From the NCBI GenBank assembly GCA_027943245.1, contig JANDJZ010001749.1, positions 1 through 64,000 on the forward strand: a stretch of 64,000 nt of DNA. The letters are read 5' to 3'. The translations under genes were made by a program, and so were the position numbers. How positions within the stretch are numbered: the first letter of the stretch is position 1; the number at the start of each line of letters is the position of its first letter. Source of the stretch: Acanthamoeba sp. SK_2022b (lineage: Eukaryota; Discosea; Longamoebia; Acanthamoebidae). Under the pieces are notes generated by a model. The model made no database searches. It was not told where the DNA came from and worked only from the letters and a program-made list of their open reading frames with translations. Shown here piece by piece: positions 1 to 12,047 of this stretch.

Positions 1-65
1 TGCAAAAACGATCGTTCGCTGCATTCCACAGCAAAACCCCGCCTTATACCCACTTGCACACAGTG

Positions 66-74
66 TTATCCACA
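66..74 (+). promoter_or_regulatory. Single consensus DnaA box
   Basis: The nonamer TTATCCACA is a perfect match to the DnaA box consensus TTATNCACA. It lies about 40 bp upstream of the PurR operator. One box alone does not make an origin, and no other box was seen close by, so any role in purH control or DnaA titration is inference. Confidence 0.4.
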
Positions 75-106
75 GATGCGATTTGTACGGAAAATTTACG
101 AGCGCC

Positions 107-122
107 ACGCAAACGTTTTCGC
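107..122 (+). promoter_or_regulatory. PurR operator of purHD
   Basis: ACGCAAACGTTTTCGC matches the 16-bp PurR consensus (ACGCAAACGTTTTCGT) at all but the last base. It sits directly before a TACAAT -10 element, where bound PurR-hypoxanthine or PurR-guanine would block RNA polymerase. In E. coli purHD is a known PurR target, so purine repression of this operon is expected. Confidence 0.93.
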
Positions 123-128
123 TACAAT
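123..128 (+). promoter_or_regulatory. -10 element of the purHD promoter
   Basis: TACAAT directly follows the PurR operator and is the best -10 upstream of purH. The matching -35 is poor and would fall in or just before the operator. The resulting leader is about 150 nt. Confidence 0.55.
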
Positions 129-284
129 TCCCCGCGACGAAACGATCCCCCTTTTTATGGGGGCGTTACCTGAATATGTGCCTGACCCTCCCTTTATAAG
201 GCAAAAAACCTTCTTTATAGAGAGAACGAGGTGGACATTCACGTAACGCTCTTTAATTGCGACTCAAAGCCAAGGGATAAAACC

Positions 285-1874
285 ATGCAACAACCTCGTC
301 CAATCCGCCGGGCCCTGCTCAGCGTGTCTGACAAAGCCGGTATCGTTGAATTCGCCGAAGCGCTTTCCCAGCGCGGCGTTGAACTGCTCTCCACCGGCGG
401 TACCGCCCGCCTGCTGGAAGACGCCGGTCTGCCCGTTACCGAAGTATCCGACTACACCGGCTTCCCGGAAATGATGGACGGACGAGTTAAGACCCTGCAC
501 CCGAAAGTTCACGGCGGTATCCTCGGCCGCCGCGGCCAGGACGACGCCGTCATGAATCAGCATGACATCAAGCCTATCGACATGGTGGTCGTCAATCTGT
601 ATCCGTTCGCCCAAACCGTGGCGCGCCCGGATTGCTCGCTGGAAGACGCGGTCGAGAATATCGATATCGGTGGCCCGACCATGGTGCGCTCCGCCGCCAA
701 GAACCATAAAGACGTTGCCATCGTGGTGAAGAGCAGCGACTACGCCGCCATCATTACCGAGATGGACAACAACGACGGCTCGCTGCGCTATGCCACCCGC
801 TTCGATCTCGCCATCAAGGCCTTCGAGCACACCGCCGCCTACGACAGCATGATCGCCAACTACTTCGGCACGCTGGTGCCGGCATACCACGGCGAGACCG
901 AACAGCCGTCCGGCCGCTTCCCGCGTACCCTGAACCTCAACTACATCAAGAAGCAGGATATGCGCTACGGTGAGAACAGCCACCAGCAGGCCGCCTTCTA
1001 TATAGAAGAAGAGGTAAAGGAAGCGTCCGTCGCGACCGCCGAGCAGCTGCAGGGCAAGGCGCTGTCTTATAACAACATCGCCGATACCGACGCCGCGCTG
1101 GAATGCGTGAAAGAGTTCGCCGAGCCGGCCTGCGTGATCGTCAAACACGCCAACCCTTGCGGCGTGGCGATCGGCGACGACATCCTGGCCGCCTACGAGC
1201 GCGCTTACCAAACCGACCCGACCTCCGCCTTTGGCGGCATCATCGCCTTTAACCGCGAGCTGGATGCCGCCACCGCGCAGGCGATCATCAGCCGCCAGTT
1301 CGTGGAAGTGATCATCGCGCCAAACGTCACACAGGAAGCGCGCTCCCTGCTGGCCGCCAAGCAGAACGTGCGCGTGCTGGCCTGCGGCCAGTGGCAGCAA
1401 CGCGTGGCGGGGCTGGACTTCAAGCGCGTCAACGGCGGCCTGCTGGTGCAGGATCGCGATCTGGGCATGGTGACCGCCGCCGATCTGCGTGTGGTATCCG
1501 AGCGCCAGCCGACCGAACAGGAACTGCGCGACGCGCTGTTCTGCTGGAAAGTGGCCAAGTTCGTAAAATCCAACGCCATCGTTTATGCACGTGACAACAT
1601 GACCATCGGCATAGGCGCCGGCCAGATGAGCCGCGTTTACTCCGCCAAGATCGCCGGCATCAAAGCGGGCGATGAAGGGCTGGAAGTGAAAGGGTCTGCC
1701 ATGGCCTCCGATGCCTTCTTCCCGTTCCGCGACGGCATCGACGCCGCGGCGGCGGTCGGCATTACCTGCGTGATCCAGCCGGGCGGCTCTATCCGCGACG
1801 ACGAAGTGATCGCCGCCGCCAACGAACACGGCATCGCCATGATCTTTACCGACATGCGTCACTTCCGCCATTAA
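285..1874 (+). CDS. purH: Bifunctional AICAR formyltransferase / IMP cyclohydrolase PurH
   Basis: This 529-residue enzyme carries out the last two steps of IMP synthesis: formylation of AICAR with 10-formyl-THF, then ring closure to IMP. Residues 1 to about 200 form the MGS-like cyclohydrolase domain ([14 protein letters not shown] near the start). The rest is the transformylase domain, with the catalytic Lys-His pair at K287-H288 in VKHANPCG. The ATG at 285 is chosen because the protein then begins [12 protein letters not shown] as in the family; an upstream in-frame GTG at 231 would add 18 unrelated residues. It is first in the purHD operon behind a PurR operator. Length and motifs are intact. 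Confidence 0.98.
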   Translation: MQQPRPIRRALLSVSDKAGIVEFAEALSQRGVELLSTGGTARLLEDAGLPVTEVSDYTGFPEMMDGRVKTLHPKVHGGILGRRGQDDAVMNQHDIKPIDMVVVNLYPFAQTVARPDCSLEDAVENIDIGGPTMVRSAAKNHKDVAIVVKSSDYAAIITEMDNNDGSLRYATRFDLAIKAFEHTAAYDSMIANYFGTLVPAYHGETEQPSGRFPRTLNLNYIKKQDMRYGENSHQQAAFYIEEEVKEASVATAEQLQGKALSYNNIADTDAALECVKEFAEPACVIVKHANPCGVAIGDDILAAYERAYQTDPTSAFGGIIAFNRELDAATAQAIISRQFVEVIIAPNVTQEARSLLAAKQNVRVLACGQWQQRVAGLDFKRVNGGLLVQDRDLGMVTAADLRVVSERQPTEQELRDALFCWKVAKFVKSNAIVYARDNMTIGIGAGQMSRVYSAKIAGIKAGDEGLEVKGSAMASDAFFPFRDGIDAAAAVGITCVIQPGGSIRDDEVIAAANEHGIAMIFTDMRHFRH

Positions 1875-1922
1875 TTCCTTTTGCCGCGTGCGCTCCGGCG
1901 CACGCCATTCGTGGAGCCCCTG

Positions 1923-3206
1923 ATGAACATTTTGATTATCGGCAACGGCGGGCGCGAACACGCGCTGGCCTGGAAAGCCGCCCAGTCTCCGCTGGCGGAC
2001 AAAGTCTACGTTGCGCCGGGCAATGCCGGCACCGCGCTAGAAGCCAATCTGGAAAACGTGGCGATCGCCGCCACCGACATCCCTGCTCTGGTCGCTTTCG
2101 CCCAGAGCCATGACATCGGTCTGACCATCGTCGGGCCGGAAGCGCCGCTGGTGATCGGCGTGGTCGACGCCTTCCAGGCCGCCGGCCTGAAAATCTTCGG
2201 CCCGTCACAGGCCGCCGCGCAGCTCGAAGGCTCCAAAGCCTTCACCAAGGATTTCCTGGCGCGCCACCGCATCCCAACCGCCGAATATGAAAACTTCACC
2301 GAGGTGGAGCCGGCACTGGCCTATGTGCGCCGCAAAGGCGCGCCGATCGTCATCAAGGCTGATGGCCTGGCGGCCGGTAAAGGCGTGATCGTCGCGATGA
2401 CGCTGCAGGAAGCGGAAGAAGCCGTGCGTGACATGCTGGCCGGCAACGCCTTCGGCGACGCCGGTCATCGCATCGTGGTGGAAGAGTTCCTCGACGGCGA
2501 AGAAGCCAGCTTCATCGTGATGGTCGACGGCGAGAACGTGGTGCCGATGGCCACCAGCCAGGACCACAAACGCGTCGGCGACGGCGATACCGGCCCGAAC
2601 ACCGGCGGCATGGGGGCCTACTCCCCGGCGCCGGTCGTGACCGACGAAATCCACCGGCGCGCCATGGACCAGGTGATCTGGCCGACGGTACGGGGCATGG
2701 CGGCGGAAGGCAACACCTACGTCGGCTTCCTGTACGCCGGCCTGATGATCGCCGCCGATGGCCAACCGAAAGTGATCGAGTTCAACTGTCGTTTTGGCGA
2801 TCCCGAAACCCAGCCCATCATGCTGCGCCTGCGTTCCGATCTGGTGGAACTGTGCCTGGCGGGCGCGGAAGGCCGCCTGAACGAGAAAAGCTCCGACTGG
2901 GACGAACGCCCTGCGCTCGGCGTAGTGCTGGCGGCCGGCGGTTATCCGGGCGACTATCGCAACGCCGAGGTGATCCAGGGGCTGCCGCAACAGGAAAGCG
3001 CCGACGGTAAGGTCTTCCATGCCGGTACACGCCTGCAGGGCAATGACGTCGTCACCAGCGGCGGCCGCGTGCTGTGCGTAACCGCGCTGGGCGACACCGT
3101 GGCGCAGGCGCAGCAACGCGCCTACCAGCTGGCCGAAGGCATTGAGTGGCCGGGCAGCTTCTGCCGCAAAGACATCGGTTATCGCGCGATTGCGCGCGGC
3201 AAGTGA
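1923..3206 (+). CDS. purD: Phosphoribosylamine-glycine ligase (GAR synthetase) PurD
   Basis: PurD joins glycine to phosphoribosylamine with ATP, the second step of purine synthesis. The 427-residue product starts MNILIIGNGGREHALAW, the N-terminal preATP-grasp domain. It continues through the ATP-grasp segment (VIKADGLAAGKGVIVA; DHKRVGDGDTGPNTGGMGAYSP) and metal ligands in EFNCRFGDPE. The ATG at 1923 follows GTGGAGCCCCTG and gives the standard length. It lies 48 bp after purH in the same PurR-controlled operon and ends just before an intrinsic terminator. Confidence 0.98.
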   Translation: MNILIIGNGGREHALAWKAAQSPLADKVYVAPGNAGTALEANLENVAIAATDIPALVAFAQSHDIGLTIVGPEAPLVIGVVDAFQAAGLKIFGPSQAAAQLEGSKAFTKDFLARHRIPTAEYENFTEVEPALAYVRRKGAPIVIKADGLAAGKGVIVAMTLQEAEEAVRDMLAGNAFGDAGHRIVVEEFLDGEEASFIVMVDGENVVPMATSQDHKRVGDGDTGPNTGGMGAYSPAPVVTDEIHRRAMDQVIWPTVRGMAAEGNTYVGFLYAGLMIAADGQPKVIEFNCRFGDPETQPIMLRLRSDLVELCLAGAEGRLNEKSSDWDERPALGVVLAAGGYPGDYRNAEVIQGLPQQESADGKVFHAGTRLQGNDVVTSGGRVLCVTALGDTVAQAQQRAYQLAEGIEWPGSFCRKDIGYRAIARGK

Positions 3207-3231
3207 TTTGATCGTATAAGGTCATGACGAG

Positions 3232-3257
3232 AGGCTCCGCAGCGCGGGGCCTTTTTT
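3232..3257 (+). terminator. Intrinsic terminator of purHD
   Basis: GGCTCCGC and GCGGGGCC pair over 8 bp (one G-U) around a 3-nt loop and are followed by six T. It lies 27 nt after the purD stop. The opposite strand has no T run, so it acts on the plus strand only. Confidence 0.85.
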
Positions 3258-3927
3258 ATAGCTGGTCTTCTTTCGGTTCCCAGCTGCAGAAGTCGTCGTT
3301 CGCCACCAGCAGCAGTTCGCTGCCTTCGGGCGCTTCCAGCCAGGCGACGCTCACCGGCCGGCTGCTGCTGCGGGCACGCTTCTCGATCCAGACGATGGAG
3401 GCGGCATCCAGCCCCGGTTTGATGCGTTGGCCGTCGCAGGTTTGCACCTCGCCCTGCATCCAACGCCCCTGCAGCAATTTCACCTTGCCGGCGCGCAGCG
3501 CATTGCTCACTTCGAGGATCCGCCGCGCCTGATATTGGTACAGGGCGATTTCATCGCGGGTCAGCGGTTCGCGGCGTGTCGCCAGCTGGCGCTGCATAAA
3601 GCTCACCGTGCCGTCGTCGGCAAAGCGCAGTTGAATAGAGTCGCGATCGCCATCGGCGTCGTTACGTTTGATTTGGCGCAGCACGTCGCCCTGATAGGTG
3701 TACAGCGTGGTGATGGTACCCGGACCGCGGTAAGGGCTGTAGACGCTGACCAACACCTGCGGACGGTGTTGCTCATCGTCTTTACGCCACAGGCGTATCA
3801 CGCCCTGATCGGCCACGAAGCCGCTGGCGGTAAAGCTGGGAATATCGGAATGGGAACTGCAAGCGCTCAGGCCGACGGCGATGCCAACGGCCATGAGCGC
3901 CCGACGAGTAAACAAAAGGGGCGCCAT
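3256..3927 (-). CDS. yjaH: YjaH-like putative lipoprotein (DUF1481)
   Basis: A 223-residue protein of unknown function, identified mainly by position: in E. coli yjaH follows hupA. From the ATG at 3927 it has a short signal sequence with Arg8-Arg9, a hydrophobic stretch and a lipobox LSAC with the lipid-attachment Cys at residue 23. An outer- or inner-membrane lipoprotein facing the periplasm is therefore likely. An in-frame GTG at 3951 would add eight residues, but AGAGGGG sits just before the ATG. The ATG lies in the loop of the hupA terminator hairpin, so its expression may be coupled to read-through from hupA. E. coli carries zra genes between yjaH and purD; they are absent here. Confidence 0.8.
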   Translation of the reverse strand: MAPLLFTRRALMAVGIAVGLSACSSHSDIPSFTASGFVADQGVIRLWRKDDEQHRPQVLVSVYSPYRGPGTITTLYTYQGDVLRQIKRNDADGDRDSIQLRFADDGTVSFMQRQLATRREPLTRDEIALYQYQARRILEVSNALRAGKVKLLQGRWMQGEVQTCDGQRIKPGLDAASIVWIEKRARSSSRPVSVAWLEAPEGSELLLVANDDFCSWEPKEDQL

Positions 3928-3934
3928 CGCCCCT
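3911..3934 (-). terminator. Intrinsic terminator of hupA, overlapping the yjaH start
   Basis: On the minus strand AGGGGCG pairs with CGCCCCT over 7 bp around the tetraloop ATGG, followed by TTTTGTT. It lies about 30 nt after the hupA stop. The loop contains the likely ATG of yjaH and one arm contains its purine-rich ribosome site. Confidence 0.8.
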
Positions 3935-3963
3935 CTGTTTAATCTTTTCACCGAGGCGCGGTC

Positions 3964-4236
3964 TTATTTAACAGCGTCTTTCAGTGCTTTGCCAGAAACG
4001 AACGCAGGCACGTTGGCTGCTGCGATTTTGATTTCTTTGCCAGTCTGCGGGTTGCGGCCAGTGCGCTCGCTACGATGGTTTACTTTGAAAGTACCGAAGC
4101 CAACCAATTGTACTGCATCACCTTCTTTCAGAGACTCAGTAATAGCAGCCAGGGTGGATTCCAGAGCCAGTTTAGCTTGTGCTTTGGAAAGGTCAGCCTT
4201 GTCCGCGATTACATCAATCAGTTGAGTCTTGTTCAT
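3964..4236 (-). CDS. hupA: DNA-binding protein HU-alpha
   Basis: HupA is one subunit of the nucleoid protein HU, which binds and bends DNA without sequence preference. The 90-residue product is nearly identical to E. coli HU-alpha. It shows the N-terminal helical dimer region ([17 protein letters not shown]), the GFGTFKV strand and the DNA-binding beta-arm around [18 protein letters not shown] good ribosome site (GTAAGGATAACTT) precedes the ATG. It is monocistronic or weakly linked to yjaH through a terminator that overlaps the yjaH start. Confidence 0.99.
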   Translation of the reverse strand: MNKTQLIDVIADKADLSKAQAKLALESTLAAITESLKEGDAVQLVGFGTFKVNHRSERTGRNPQTGKEIKIAAANVPAFVSGKALKDAVK

Positions 4237-4425
4237 AAGTTATCCTTACAGTGTGTTTATCGTTTGCAAAGCATCGAGTGCGACGGATATGCCGATTGAC
4301 AGCACTCTCCTGCATACACGCACCGATAGCCACTTTTTTTACGCCCCCCAAATGTAGACCAGACAGGGTGCGGATGTGAAGCCTTAAGGCATGACAAATC
4401 AGGCGTTAAATCACGTTTTGTTGCC

Positions 4426-5016
4426 TTATTGCGCTAAATTTATCCCGATGTTGCTGACACCCGCCTCTCGCAGGTCGGATCGCAGCCCCTTGATCAGGTC
4501 TATATCGCGCTCTTCACAGGCGTCCAACAGGCGGAAAATTTCCCATTGAATGTCCCATTCTTCCTCTACCGCAGGCAAACTTTCCAACTCTTCGTCGGTC
4601 ATTTCCTTACCGGCTTGGGTCATTTCCAACATCGCCACGGTGCGAATCGATGTTTCGCTGATGGCGATGGCGTGCTCCAGCGTCTCCCCGCCGAGCCGCG
4701 AATGGATCAGTTCCCCTAATGCGATACAGGCATCAATTGCCGGGTAAACGCCGTAAAGATCGTAATCTTCCGCCGACGGAATCGCCTCTTCCAACTTCTC
4801 GAGCTGGCTGTCGAAGTTGACCTTGGCATCCTTCACTACCAGCGTTTCCCACACCAAATCCAGAATGCGGCGATAAACCGCCGGATCGCCGAACTCGGTC
4901 TGTTTGCAGAACATCTGGTAATTCGGGTACATACGCTCGCACAAACTGGCCATAAAGGTCAAATGTTGCCAGGCCTCGAGCCGTTCCAGGCGTAAATGAA
5001 TCGGGTTACGTAGCAT
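4426..5016 (-). CDS. yjaG: YjaG family protein (DUF416)
   Basis: A 196-residue soluble protein with no signal peptide or membrane segment, rich in Glu, Leu and Ile. It belongs to the DUF416/YjaG family, whose function is not established. The call rests on sequence (LRNPIHLRLERLEAWQHLTFMASLCERMYPNY) and on conserved order hupA-yjaG-nfi-hemE-nudC. It is probably co-transcribed from the hemE side, 48 bp after nfi. Confidence 0.88.
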   Translation of the reverse strand: MLRNPIHLRLERLEAWQHLTFMASLCERMYPNYQMFCKQTEFGDPAVYRRILDLVWETLVVKDAKVNFDSQLEKLEEAIPSAEDYDLYGVYPAIDACIALGELIHSRLGGETLEHAIAISETSIRTVAMLEMTQAGKEMTDEELESLPAVEEEWDIQWEIFRLLDACEERDIDLIKGLRSDLREAGVSNIGINLAQ

Positions 5017-5064
5017 GCTTTACTCTCTTACGCGTTATCTGCGGCGCAGTGTACCCGAAATCGC

Positions 5065-5751
5065 TCATGGCGACACCTCCGGATGCTGCTGCAACCACCG
5101 CTGAAACGCCGGACGACGCGATGCGATGGCGTCGGCCCAGCGGGTCGGCTCCGGTAAACGGTAGCCCGCCATACAGCGTTGCACCCACGCCAGCGCGCTG
5201 TCGGCGCCCACGCGATGCCCGGTAGAGATGAACAGCGGGTTGCAACGCGCCTTGCTGCGCCACACCCAGCCCAGCTGTTCACCCTTATCTTCCAACGGCG
5301 CCAGCGCGCCGACGGCGGCGTCCAGCGGCGCAAATTTGCCGCACAGGCGCTTCTTGGCCACGCCGATAGTCGGCACATCGACCAGCAGACCGAAATGGCT
5401 GGCGACGCCGAGACGCCGCGGATGCGAAATGCCATGCCCATCGACGAAGATCAGCCCCGGTTTCTGCTGCAGCTGCCCCCAGGCGGCCAACAGCGCCGGA
5501 TATTCGCGAAACGACAGGAAGCCCGGGATGTAGGGCATGACGGTGGCGATGCGCGCCACCTGATACTCCACCAGCTCCAGCGACGGATAGCGCAGGATGG
5601 CGATGGCGGCGCGTGTCACCGCCCCCTCTTGTTCGAAGCCCACGTCGGCACCGGCGATGAAGGCCGGCGGTTCGGCCGGCAGATCGTCGTAGCGAATGAC
5701 TTCAGCCGCGCGCCGCAGCTGTTCGGCGCGCAGGGCCGCCATATCGGTCAC
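5065..5751 (-). CDS. nfi: Deoxyribonuclease V (endonuclease V)
   Basis: Endonuclease V nicks DNA one phosphodiester 3' of deoxyinosine and so starts repair of deaminated adenine. The 228-residue product shows the family core: AGADVGF with a metal-binding Asp, [10 protein letters not shown], the [19 protein letters not shown] segment with a second acidic/His cluster, and [10 protein letters not shown]. Length matches the E. coli protein (about 223). It starts 9 bp after the hemE stop, so the two are probably co-transcribed. Confidence 0.96.
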   Translation of the reverse strand: MTDMAALRAEQLRRAAEVIRYDDLPAEPPAFIAGADVGFEQEGAVTRAAIAILRYPSLELVEYQVARIATVMPYIPGFLSFREYPALLAAWGQLQQKPGLIFVDGHGISHPRRLGVASHFGLLVDVPTIGVAKKRLCGKFAPLDAAVGALAPLEDKGEQLGWVWRSKARCNPLFISTGHRVGADSALAWVQRCMAGYRLPEPTRWADAIASRRPAFQRWLQQHPEVSP

Positions 5752-5760
5752 ATCGGATCC

Positions 5761-6825
5761 TTAACGGTGGTATTTCGCCGAGTGCGCGTGTACCGCCTCG
5801 ACGAAGGCGCCGGCGTGCTCCGGCGGCACATCCTGATGGATGCCGTGGCCCAGGTTGAACACATGGCCGTTGCCGTGGCCGAAACCGGCCAGAATGGTCT
5901 CCACTTCTTCCGCGATGCGCGCCGGGGAGGCATACAGCATCGACGGATCCATATTGCCCTGCAGCGCCACTTTGTCGCCCACGCGCCGACGCGCGTCGGC
6001 GATGTCGGTGGTCCAATCCAGCCCCAGCGCATCGCAGCCGGTGGCGGCCATCGCCTCCAGCCACTGCCCGCCGCCTTTGGTGAACAGCGTCACCGGCACG
6101 CGGCGACCGTCGTTTTCACGCAGCAGCCCGTCGACGATCTTGTGCATGTAGTGCAAAGAGAACTCGCGATAATCGCGCCCGGTCAGTACGCCGCCCCAGG
6201 TGTCGAACACCATCACCGACTGCGCGCCGGCTTTAATCTGGGCATTGAGGTACAGGATCACGCTGTCCGCCAGCTTGTCCAGCAACAGGTGCAGCGTAGC
6301 CGGTTCGGCATACATCATCTTCTTCAGCTTGGTGAAGGCTTTGCTGCTGCCGCCTTCGACCATATAAGTCGCCAGCGTCCACGGGCTGCCGGAGAAGCCG
6401 ATCAGCGGCACTTCGCCCTTCAGCTCGCGGCGAATGGTGCGCACCGCGTTCATCACATAGCCCAACTCCACTTCCGGATCGAACACCGGCAGCTTGTCGA
6501 CGTCGGCGCGGCAGGTCACGGGGGAGCTGAAACGCGGGCCTTCGCCGGCTTCAAAGTACAGGCCGAGCCCCATGGCGTCGGGAATGGTGAGAATGTCGGA
6601 GAACAGGATGGCGGCGTCCAGCGCATAGCGGCGCAGCGGCTGCAGCGTGACCTCGCAGGCCAGCTCCGCGTTCTTGCACAGCGACATGAAATCACCGGCC
6701 TGGGCGCGGGTCGCCTTGTACTCCGGTAAATAACGACCGGCCTGGCGCATCATCCATACGGGGGTCACATCCACCGGCTGGCGCAACAGCGCGCGCAGGT
6801 AGCGATCGTTCTTCAACTCAGTCAT
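5761..6825 (-). CDS. hemE: Uroporphyrinogen decarboxylase
   Basis: HemE removes the four acetate carboxyls of uroporphyrinogen III to give coproporphyrinogen III in haem synthesis. The 354-residue product has the N-terminal substrate-binding signature [15 protein letters not shown], the [14 protein letters not shown] segment with the catalytic Asp, and [13 protein letters not shown]. Length equals E. coli HemE. It lies 38 bp downstream of nudC and upstream of nfi in a minus-strand cluster. Confidence 0.98.
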   Translation of the reverse strand: MTELKNDRYLRALLRQPVDVTPVWMMRQAGRYLPEYKATRAQAGDFMSLCKNAELACEVTLQPLRRYALDAAILFSDILTIPDAMGLGLYFEAGEGPRFSSPVTCRADVDKLPVFDPEVELGYVMNAVRTIRRELKGEVPLIGFSGSPWTLATYMVEGGSSKAFTKLKKMMYAEPATLHLLLDKLADSVILYLNAQIKAGAQSVMVFDTWGGVLTGRDYREFSLHYMHKIVDGLLRENDGRRVPVTLFTKGGGQWLEAMAATGCDALGLDWTTDIADARRRVGDKVALQGNMDPSMLYASPARIAEEVETILAGFGHGNGHVFNLGHGIHQDVPPEHAGAFVEAVHAHSAKYHR

Positions 6826-6863
6826 TTATGGGGCTCCCTTAATAATCTGCCGGCCATTGTACA

Positions 6864-7631
6864 TTATTCTGCCCGGCACAGCGCCACGGTGTCCTCAATC
6901 AACCGGCGCGCCACGGTGCCGGGCGGCGGCAACAGCGGCAGCTGGTCGTAGCGATACCAACCGGCGTTGAGCAGCTCCTTGGGATCGTGGCGAATGTCAC
7001 CCTGATGGTAATCGGCCATAAAGGCCATCATCAGCGAGTGTGGGAACGGCCACGGTTGTGAAGTGACGTAGCGCAGGTTCTTGATTTCAATATTGCTCTC
7101 TTCCATCACTTCGCGCGCCACCGCCTGCTCCAGCGTTTCGCCCACTTCGACGAAGCCGGCCAGCACCGTGTGGATACCGCCGCGATGGCGCACGTGTTGC
7201 GCCAGCAGGATCTGATCGTCACGCCGAATGGCGACGATCACGCAGGGTGCAATCTGCGGGTAGTACCGCTCTTTGCAGTGGCCGCACAGACAGGCGCTTT
7301 CGGTGCGGCTGAGGTGCATTTCATGGCCGCAATAGCCGCAGTAGCGATGAGAGCGGTAGAAATCCGCCAGCTGCACGCCGCGCCCGGCAAGCTGGAACAG
7401 ACCGCGATCCTGCTCCAACAGCTGACGCACCGATCCCATCTCCCGCGGCATCGCCTGGCGCACCAGCCAAACCGGCGCGCCCTCCCATTCACCGATGGTG
7501 CGCGCCATGTGGCCCTGCAGCCCGAGGGCGGCGGCCGTCCCCGACGGCAATTCACCGTTCGGTAACCAAAGTTTGCTTTCATGGCTGACGATCCACCAGC
7601 CGTTTTCATTGCCCGTTAATGCAAGTTCCAT
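6864..7631 (-). CDS. nudC: NADH pyrophosphatase / RNA deNADding enzyme NudC
   Basis: NudC hydrolyses NADH to NMNH and AMP and removes NAD caps from RNA 5' ends. The 255-residue product has the four-cysteine zinc site C98-C101 and C116-C119, then the Nudix box at about 159-181 (GFVEVGE ... REVMEES). In that box the usual Gly after EES is Asn180; the catalytic Glu residues of REVMEE are kept. The ATG at 7631 gives the family N-terminus; a GTG at 7664 would add 11 residues. It is divergent from rsd. Confidence 0.95.
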   Translation of the reverse strand: MELALTGNENGWWIVSHESKLWLPNGELPSGTAAALGLQGHMARTIGEWEGAPVWLVRQAMPREMGSVRQLLEQDRGLFQLAGRGVQLADFYRSHRYCGYCGHEMHLSRTESACLCGHCKERYYPQIAPCVIVAIRRDDQILLAQHVRHRGGIHTVLAGFVEVGETLEQAVAREVMEESNIEIKNLRYVTSQPWPFPHSLMMAFMADYHQGDIRHDPKELLNAGWYRYDQLPLLPPPGTVARRLIEDTVALCRAE

Positions 7632-7732
7632 ATCGTTGTTGCACAACCTCAGCTTCACTGGCACTCTACAAATCGGCTTTGTTACATTTTAATAACTTAC
7701 CGGTTACTTTTATTACTTACACGGAGTCAAAC

Positions 7733-8236
7733 ATGCTCAACCGTTTGGAAAGGCTGACTCAGCGCGTTGGCGGTAGTAATGAATTAGTTGATCAATGGCT
7801 TCAGGCCCGCAAACAGTTGCTGGTCGCCTACTGCACGCTGGTAGGCCTCAAACCGAATAAAGAAAAGCATACGCCGCTGAATGAAAAAGCGCTGGAGAAC
7901 TTTTGCCACAACCTGGTGGATTACCTCTCCGCAGGGCATTTTCATATCTATGACAGAATTATCAAACAAGTGGAAGGCGCAGCCAGTCCGAAAATGTCGC
8001 TGGCGGTGAACATCTACCCCAAGCTGTGGGCCAATACCGAACAGATCATGGCGTTCCACGATCGCTATACCGAAGTGGATATCGATCAGGAGGTTTGTCT
8101 GGAATTCCACCAGGCCTTGTCGGATATCGGCGAAACGCTGGCGGCACGCTTTGCGCTGGAAGATAAGCTGATCCAGCTGGAAGCGGAGGCCGCGCAGCAA
8201 CCGCTGCCGGACCCGACGCTGGATCCCGCACGTTAA
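7733..8236 (+). CDS. rsd: Anti-sigma-70 factor Rsd
   Basis: Rsd binds region 4 of sigma-70 in stationary phase and shifts RNA polymerase toward other sigma factors. The 167-residue product matches the family throughout ([59 protein letters not shown]). Its C-terminal tail is a little longer than in E. coli (158). The ATG at 7733 follows ACGGAG. It is divergent from nudC and lies just upstream of the thi operon, as in E. coli. Confidence 0.96.
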   Translation: MLNRLERLTQRVGGSNELVDQWLQARKQLLVAYCTLVGLKPNKEKHTPLNEKALENFCHNLVDYLSAGHFHIYDRIIKQVEGAASPKMSLAVNIYPKLWANTEQIMAFHDRYTEVDIDQEVCLEFHQALSDIGETLAARFALEDKLIQLEAEAAQQPLPDPTLDPAR

Positions 8237-8265
8237 AATTTTATAGTTTTTTTTCTTATCCCTCC

Positions 8266-8271
8266 TATACT
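8266..8271 (+). promoter_or_regulatory. -10 element of the thi operon promoter
   Basis: TATACT lies about 10 bp before the first base of the TPP riboswitch, as expected for the thiC promoter. The upstream -35 (around TTATAG, 8241) is weak. Confidence 0.6.
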
Positions 8272-8280
8272 GGGGGGCAT

Positions 8281-8390
8281 CTTGTCGGAGTGCCTAGCGC
8301 CTGATTTGTTCATCGAATCAGCCAGGCTGAGACCGTTAATTCGGGATCCGCGGAACCTGATCGGGTTAATACCCGCGAAGGGAACAAGAG
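8281..8390 (+). ncRNA. TPP riboswitch (THI element) in the thiC leader
   Basis: The conserved thi-box parts are all present in order: stem P1 (CTTGT at 8281 pairing with ACAAG at 8384), CTGAGA at 8327, the ACCTGATC helix strand at 8355, and GGTTAATACC followed by GCGAAGGGAACAAG. In E. coli the thiC element binds thiamin pyrophosphate and shuts off translation and transcription of thiCEFSGH. About 124 nt separate it from the thiC start, and I see no clear intrinsic terminator there, so control by start-site sequestration and/or Rho is likely. Confidence 0.96.
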
Positions 8391-8505
8391 TAATCTATCG
8401 CCACAGGCACGGCCTTCCCCTTGCGGGCGCCCTGCCTTATCGGCCACCATCATTACTCCCTCCGAGCTCCAGACAAGCAACTTTCCCAACCCAACACACT
8501 GGTAG

Positions 8506-11099
<2,594 letters not shown>

Positions 11100-11107
<8 letters not shown>

Positions 11108-11849
11108 CGATCAGGAATTCCTGCGCTACAGCCGCCAGCTGTTGCTGGAGGACGTCGGCCCGGAGGGCCAGGAGAGGCTCAAGCGCGCCACGGTGCTGAT
11201 CGTCGGTTTGGGCGGGCTCGGTTCCCCGGCTTCGCTGTATCTGGCCGCCGCCGGCGTCGGCACGCTGCTGTTGGCCGACGACGACCAGCTGCACATCACC
11301 AACCTGCAGCGGCAGATCCTCTACCGCAGCGCCGATACCGCCACCGGCAAGGCGGCGCTGGCGCAACGCCATCTGCAGGCGCTGAACCCGTTGGTGGAAT
11401 CCATCCCGCTGGCGCAGCGGCTGCAGGGGCAAGCGCTGCGCGACGCGGTCGCCCGCGCCGATCTGGTGCTGGACTGCTGCGACAATATGGCGACCCGTCA
11501 TGAGGTCAATGCCGCCTGCATCGCCGCCGCCAAGCCGCTGATCAGCGGCAGCGCGGTCGGTTTCAGTGGCCAGCTGCTGGTGCTCGAGCCGCCCTATGCG
11601 CACGGCTGCTACGCCTGCCTGTACCCGGATCAGGAAGAGCCGCAGCGCAACTGCCGCACCGCCGGGGTGCTCGGCCCGGTGGTGGGCGTGATCGGTACTC
11701 TGCAAGCGCTGGAGGCCATCAAAATGTTGGCCGGCATGCCTTCCTCCCTCAGCGGTAAACTGCGGCTGTTCGACGGCAAGCAGCAGAGCTGGAGCACGCT
11801 GCAACTGAGCCAGGCCCGCGCCTGCCCGGTATGCGGAGGCGCGGCATGA
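11100..11849 (+). CDS. thiF: ThiS adenylyltransferase ThiF
   Basis: ThiF adenylates the C-terminal glycine of ThiS so that sulfur can be added. It is an E1-like enzyme of 249 residues with the nucleotide loop GLGGLGS at 36-42, zinc cysteines C170/C173 and C242/C245, and C185 in [10 protein letters not shown], which matches the cysteine that forms the acyl-persulfide with ThiS in E. coli. Start and stop overlap thiE and thiS, so it is translated as part of the chain. Confidence 0.97.
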
Positions 11850-12046
11850 AGATCCGTCTGAACGACCAACCTCTGGAGCTGGCGCAGCCGCTCAGCGTCG
11901 CCGCCCTGCTGACCCAGTTGGAACGCCACCAGCCGGGCACCGCGCTGGCGATCAATCAAACCATCATCCCGCGCGCCGACTGGGCCGACCATCAGGTGCA
12001 GGACGGTGACGACATTTTGCTGTTTCAAGCGATCGCCGGAGGCTGA
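11846..12046 (+). CDS. thiS: Sulfur carrier protein ThiS
   Basis: A 66-residue ubiquitin-fold protein ending in Gly-Gly, the terminus that becomes a thiocarboxylate and donates sulfur to the thiazole ring. The ATG at 11846 overlaps the thiF stop (ATGA). The length and the [10 protein letters not shown] tail are typical. Confidence 0.97.
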   Translation: MKIRLNDQPLELAQPLSVAALLTQLERHQPGTALAINQTIIPRADWADHQVQDGDDILLFQAIAGG

Positions 12047-12047
12047 C

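Noticed and set aside
264..1961. 565-codon minus-strand open frame
   Set aside because: It is a shadow of purH: low-complexity His/Gly/Val composition, no family resemblance, and purH on the other strand is certain.
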